Below are positions 8,144-10,771 of a DNA stretch of 10,771 bases, one piece after another. The translations under genes were made by a program, and so were the position numbers. Under the pieces are notes generated by a model. It saw nothing but the letters and a program-made list of their open reading frames with translations, ran no database searches and was not told the DNA's origin. The stretch covers positions 1 to 10,771 of the forward strand of contig JADNRX010001349.1 in the NCBI GenBank assembly GCA_015501595.1. The letters run 5' to 3'. Within the stretch, counting starts at the first letter, position 1. Every line of letters starts with the position of its first letter. The stretch comes from Hymenopellis radicata (taxonomy: Eukaryota > Basidiomycota > Agaricomycetes > Agaricales > Physalacriaceae).

Positions 8144-8786
8144 CTAGACCAATGCCTCCCCGACAGTGAAATGGACGTGATCGCCCTCGCCAAGGGTAAG
8201 CCTAACAGGCAGCCTTGGGTCGATCCTCACAGGGGCACTACTCCCAACATAGAAATCGCCCCTCTGGAATCCCCTCGTAATAGCATTCGTCTCTTCCTCT
8301 GTGAGATTCCTCGGGCGCTTGGCTGGGCGAAAGGTACTAGAAGAAGCGCCAGTAAAGGCGCCGTTGTAGTCGTAGTACTGGGTGGTGTGGGTGTTGGCGG
8401 GGGGAGCGGGGGTGCTGTAAGATGGCGGAGGGGCAGGGGCGGGTGCGGAGGAGAGGAAGGTTGTTTGGGAGGGATCGACTGTGGTGGAAGTTGGAGGGGC
8501 GGAGGAGGGCGTTGAGGGAGGGTGGGATGGATGGTCGGGATCAGGGTAGGCGCAGGATGGGCCGAGGCCGCGCTTGAGGCAGGACTGGCATGGGAGGACC
8601 TCTGAGCAGCGGGTCTTGCCGGTGTGGCAGGCGACGCAAGCGCGGCGAACGGACGGTGCTTTGGCTAGACGGTTATCAGGATAAAAAGGATTTTATCTTT
8701 ATTAATTTAAACATACGTTTACGCTGAGCGTCAACGGACTGTGGCTGTGGATCTAGGTTGTTGTTGTCTGGAGGGATGGCCGACAT
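8144..8786 (-). CDS. Zn2Cys6 (GAL4-type) zinc-cluster transcription factor, 196 aa, two exons
   Basis: Start is the minus-strand ATG at 8786. Exon 1 is 8717-8786; a 52-nt intron (8665-8716) has donor GTATGT, a CTGAT branch-like site and a TAG acceptor; exon 2 is 8144-8664, ending in TAG. Joined, it gives 196 residues with no stop. Residues 33-61 form the full binuclear cluster C-x2-C-x6-C-x5-C-x2-C-x8-C (Cys 33, 36, 43, 49, 52, 61) with the usual Lys/Arg-rich surroundings (RRACVACHTGKTRCSE). In this family six Cys hold two Zn ions and the domain binds CGG triplets in the nucleus. Residues 64-115 are Pro/Ser/Thr-rich and low in complexity. PAKRPR at 137-142 may be a nuclear signal. The compact tail (about 146-196) is unrecognised. 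No obvious coiled coil or fungal-specific middle homology region is present, so the protein is short for the family. It is divergent from the bHLH gene. Target genes are unknown. Confidence 0.93.
8665..8716 (-). other. 52-nt spliceosomal intron in the zinc-cluster gene
   Basis: On the minus strand it begins GTATGT and ends CCGTCTAG, with CTGATAAC about 12 bases before the end as a likely branch site. It is AT-rich against GC-rich exons. Removing it joins MSAIPPDNNN... in frame to the RRACVAC zinc-cluster start (phase 1 junction completing a Pro codon). Size and signals are typical of basidiomycete introns. Confidence 0.92.
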
Positions 8787-8841
8787 TCCGGGCTCTGGGT
8801 TCGATTTCGGACGGCGGTGGTGGTCGGTGGGGAAGGTGCGC

Positions 8842-8853
8842 CGGCGATATCCG
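8842..8853. promoter_or_regulatory. CGG-N6-CCG zinc-cluster-type binding site
   Basis: CGG at 8842-8844 and CCG at 8851-8853 are separated by six bases (CGATAT). Inverted CGG triplets with fixed spacing are the classic sites of Zn2Cys6 dimers, and a 6-bp gap is the one used by yeast Ppr1. It lies 55 bp before the zinc-cluster start codon, which would allow auto-regulation, but this protein shows no clear dimerisation segment, so the actual binder is uncertain. Confidence 0.5.
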
Positions 8854-8871
8854 GCCCCAGGGGTTTAAGGG

Positions 8872-8879
8872 TTATATAA
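8872..8879. promoter_or_regulatory. Palindromic TATA box TTATATAA
   Basis: TTATATAA is its own reverse complement, so TATATAA is presented to both divergent genes. It lies 50 bp before the bHLH ATG and 86 bp before the zinc-cluster ATG, in otherwise GC-rich sequence. Confidence 0.8.
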
Positions 8880-8884
8880 GTGGA

Positions 8885-8890
8885 CACCTG
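8885..8890. promoter_or_regulatory. E-box CACCTG in the shared promoter
   Basis: A CANNTG hexamer that overlaps the start of the right inverted-repeat arm, 8 to 13 bp after the TATA box. bHLH dimers bind E-boxes, but the H-E-R basic residues of the adjacent bHLH protein prefer CACGTG, so this is a weak candidate. Confidence 0.35.
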
Positions 8891-8928
8891 GGGCCGGCCA
8901 CCAGTCCCTGCTACTGACCACCACGACG

Positions 8929-9641
8929 ATGGACCACAACCCATACAATCATCATCATCACCAGCAGCAGCTCCACTATGATTATCCTCCACCGCCTCCA
9001 CTCCCACCGAGTGCCGAGCTATTCGCACCAGAGGAGACCACAGACTTGTTTGGCTTTCTCGACCAGTTTGGCGGGGGTGAACCGCTGGAATATGTGCAAC
9101 ATAATTCCATCAACTTTTGGACTATCCTGGTCCATCATCCGCACCGTTTGATTGGAACATACCAACTCCACGCCACCAGCTACCTACGCCTCCGACACCA
9201 AAGAGTGCTCCAGCAGACGTATATGCTCATCATCAATCATTCCACTCACAACCTCCTCCTCCTCCACCACCACCACCGATGACTGCACCTCTACCCCATC
9301 ACGCACAAGCGCCCCCGCCCCCTCCGCAGCAGCAGCAGCAGCCGCCCACACCGACGGCCACTCCCCGTACCGCATCCAAGCCACTCCTCTCCACTCCACA
9401 GAAACGCCTCAACCACATCCTCTCAGAACAGAAACGGCGCAACGCTATCCGCGACGGCTACGCTCAGCTCATAGCTCTACTCGGTGACCCCTCCTCCGCC
9501 ATGCCTAGTCGAGGGCGTCCAAAGGGGCGGGGGAAGAACACAAAGGGCAAGAGCGGCGTCCTCTTCCGCGCCGTAGAGTACATCAGATGGCTCGAGGAGG
9601 GCCGCGATGCTCTCCGTGAAGAGGTGGAAAGGAGGAGGTAG
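8929..9641 (+). CDS. bHLH transcription factor; one unresolved intron or frameshift
   Basis: The N-terminal part from ATG 8929 has His and Gln runs (HHHHQQQ, residues 8-14), a Pro run and an acidic/hydrophobic segment ETTDLFGFLDQF (36-47) that could be an activation motif. The C-terminal part, in another frame and ending at TAG 9639-9641, is Pro/Gln-rich, then has a bHLH domain: basic region with H-x3-E-x3-R (H, E and R in NHILSEQKRRN), helix 1 ending LIALL, a long loop rich in Gly/Lys/Arg, and helix 2 FRAVEYIRWLEEGRDAL. H-E-R basic regions bind CACGTG E-boxes as dimers in the nucleus. The frames join if 2 mod 3 bases are removed. The best-looking joint removes 9077-9120 (44 nt, GT to GG), giving 222 aa and FGG-DYPGPSS. 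A canonical GT-AG choice is 9094-9179 (86 nt, 208 aa). A 1-base deletion is the third option. It ends soon after helix 2, with no further domain. Confidence 0.85.
9077..9120 (+). other. Candidate 44-nt intron with GG instead of AG at its end
   Basis: It begins GTGAAC, has ATCAAC as a possible branch site and ends ACTTTTGG. Removal restores one open frame across the bHLH gene with a natural Gly-Asp joint. No AG exists between 9077 and 9177, so a normal acceptor is absent here. The end looks like a TTTTAG-type acceptor changed by one base, or a sequencing error. The competing canonical intron would be 9094-9179. Confidence 0.45.
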
Positions 9642-9645
9642 CCCT

Positions 9646-9678
9646 ACGCGTCTGTTCACATTCACATGGCAGACGCGT
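9646..9678. repeat. 9-bp inverted repeat of ACGCGT boxes after the bHLH stop
   Basis: ACGCGTCTG (9646-9654) and CAGACGCGT (9670-9678) are exact reverse complements around a 15-base loop, beginning five bases after the stop codon. In RNA it would form a 3' UTR hairpin. In DNA it is a pair of MluI cell-cycle boxes. Confidence 0.75.
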
Positions 9679-9727
9679 CCGCGGATCTGCTTCACATGTG
9701 ATTTTACTAGCTCTTCCCCTGCATGTG
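9663..9727. promoter_or_regulatory. Cluster of three CACATG/CATGTG E-boxes downstream of the bHLH gene
   Basis: CACATG at 9663-9668, the 10-bp palindrome TCACATGTGA at 9692-9701 and CATGTG at 9722-9727 all fit CANNTG. They lie just after a bHLH gene and before any candidate gene further right. Three in 65 bp is suggestive, though binding is untested. Confidence 0.35.
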
Positions 9728-9852
9728 AATATTCCATGACGCATACAACAAGAGGGACACGTACGTTATTCTTATAGCTATAACCCGTGTAGAATTTAAA
9801 GAGCAACTTGTATCAGCGCATTGACGTAGCATCACATTTTCGACTGTAGTAA

Positions 9853-10368
9853 ATCTACCGTAGCGAAAAACAGACTTTGAACACCTCGTCAAAAGAATAT
9901 CGGGAACAACTAGGCAGATCCGCGGTGACTAGTTCAGCTGAACCACGAGTCTACATCCAGCCTCTAGAACAAATTTTGCAAGGACGAAACTTTCCCGGCT
10001 CTTATCAAGCAATCCGAGTACACACGAAGGATGCACACTTGAGGAGAATCAGAAACTAAGCGTGGGCGCAAAGCAGGGAACTACTTTTTCAGTTCACCCA
10101 CAAGTCCGCGTATAATGCGCAGGTGATGCCGCGAACTGACGCGCTGCGTGTGAGTCGACGGGAAAAAAATGAACGAAGACTGGGCATTCAGGCGAAGACG
10201 GCACCGGTGCGTCAAACGCCCACGGGAACGAAGAACACCTCACAACCAGGCAAGTCATCCCCACAACAAGTTCAAGGTATGAGGCAGAGCAGACGAGTGG
10301 ATCCGATCAACTTGAAAAAGACAAGCAGTCGCAAAAAGATCGCCTTCGAACGAGTACAGAGAACATAG
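9853..10368 (+). CDS. Possible unrecognised basic protein, one in-frame stop or intron
   Basis: One plus-strand frame is open from 9853 to its stop TAG at 10366-10368 except for a TAA at 10057-10059, about 170 codons. A candidate intron at 10018-10092 (75 nt, donor GTACAC, acceptor CTTTTTCAG) would remove that TAA in phase 0 and leave about 146 codons. The reading is rich in Lys, Arg, Gln and Ser, with a basic tail (LKKTSSRKKIAF), and has no Cys cluster, membrane segment or known motif. There is no in-frame ATG before 10126, so a start would have to come from an upstream exon or be non-ATG. Purine-rich composition on this strand also lowers stop frequency, so this may be chance. Confidence 0.25.
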
Positions 10369-10771
10369 CTAGTGGGCCTACGAGGTGACTCGGCCTGGGA
10401 CGTCGAGTTGTGCTCAATATGCCTACAATTAGCGAGGAAAGATGGAGGCGGTGCTACACCCGTGAGAGAGAACTGATGAACGTTGAACTTTGAGCAGGAA
10501 CACGGCACGGAGGATGGGATAGAACTGTAAGTATAAGAGGGGGGTGCACACAGAAGCGAGCCTGCATACTCCGAGGGGCCGGCACGTTGAGTCGATGGAC
10601 TTGACATGTAAGCAGAAGAGAAAAAAGAATTTATACATCACGCCACGACTCTATGGGGGCGAAGACAGTTACCGATGTGCCATACGCCCGTGGGAGAGTT
10701 GAGCAAGGGACACGTCACGGTAGCAAGTCGTCGTCAGGTACTATGAGAAGTTGAAAAAATCAGTCAGTCAC
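10369..10771. other. Right edge, no recognised gene
   Basis: About 400 bp, purine-rich on the plus strand. Short frames exist on both strands, but none has a recognisable domain. There are two donor-like sites, CTGTAAGTATAAG near 10526-10538 and ATGTAAGC near 10606-10613, without a clear exon attached. Confidence 0.5.

Larger units (their letters stand above)
8851..8897. promoter_or_regulatory. Perfect 11-bp inverted repeat flanking the TATA box
   Basis: CCGGCCCCAGG (8851-8861) and CCTGGGGCCGG (8887-8897) are exact reverse complements, 25 bp apart, with the TATA box between them. The inner part is GGCCCCAGG/CCTGGGGCC. The symmetry suggests one factor bound on each side of a bidirectional core promoter. 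A cruciform or an RNA hairpin in a leader is possible but less likely. Confidence 0.85.
8787..8928. promoter_or_regulatory. 142-bp shared promoter between divergent zinc-cluster and bHLH genes
   Basis: The two start codons, ATG 8786 (minus) and ATG 8929 (plus), are separated by only 142 bp, so both genes must use this stretch or sequence inside each other. It holds one TATA element that reads the same on both strands, a long perfect inverted repeat around it, one CGG-N6-CCG site and one E-box. From the TATA position, transcripts would begin roughly at 8900-8910 on the plus strand (leader of about 20-30 nt) and near 8840-8850 on the minus strand (leader of about 55-65 nt). These starts are inferred from usual TATA distances, which vary in fungi. 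Confidence 0.85.

Noticed and set aside
8171..8515. Gly-rich plus-strand ORF of 114 codons
   Set aside because: Antisense shadow of the Pro/Ser-rich linker of the zinc-cluster gene, which has clear domain and splice evidence on the minus strand.
8753..9028. Minus-strand ORF across the shared promoter
   Set aside because: It overlaps both real gene starts in antisense or another frame, crosses the TATA box, and has no recognisable motif.
1..10771. CRISPR array, bacterial operon or phage features
   Set aside because: No short regularly spaced identical repeats with unique spacers, no ribosome-binding-site-led operons, and spliceosomal and tRNA introns indicate a fungal nucleus.

Overview
The window looks like nuclear DNA of a filamentous fungus, most likely a mushroom-forming basidiomycete (Agaricomycetes). 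The grounds are a GAL4-type zinc-cluster protein split by a 52-nt intron with a GTATGT donor, a fungal-style bHLH protein with a long Gly/Lys-rich loop, and two intron-bearing nuclear tRNA-His genes whose anticodon and T arms resemble yeast tRNA-His. The genus assignment is open and the class is inferred from style, not from a database match.

Positions 1 to about 7440 hold two diverged, head-to-tail copies of a unit of roughly 4 kb. Copy 1 runs from before the window start to about 3540, and copy 2 from about 4019 to 7440. Each unit is mostly non-coding and built from older, shorter repeat modules; one module (core GTAGCACCGTGGACTAGC) occurs seven times per unit. Each unit carries one tRNA-His(GTG) gene with a 30-nt intron. 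The mature tRNA parts are identical between copies (0 of 72 differ), whereas the introns differ at 11 of 30 positions. The last ~700 bp of each unit has short open frames broken by stops and frame changes and may be a decayed gene. A 478-bp unrelated spacer separates the copies, and about 700 bp of purine-rich sequence with only short overlapping frames follows copy 2.

Positions 8144 to 9641 hold the clear protein genes: a Zn2Cys6 transcription-factor gene on the minus strand (196 aa, two exons) and a bHLH transcription-factor gene on the plus strand. They are divergent, with only 142 bp between their start codons. This shared promoter has a palindromic TATA box inside a perfect 11-bp inverted repeat, plus a CGG-N6-CCG site of the kind zinc-cluster dimers bind and an E-box of the kind bHLH dimers bind. 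Co-regulation and auto-regulation of the pair is therefore a testable idea. The bHLH reading frame needs an intron or frameshift that the sequence does not settle; the best-looking one ends in GG instead of AG.

Positions 9642 to 10771 have no recognised gene. Just after the bHLH stop is a 9-bp inverted repeat made of ACGCGT boxes and a cluster of CACATG/CATGTG boxes. A long frame at 9853-10365 is broken by one stop that a 75-nt intron could remove.
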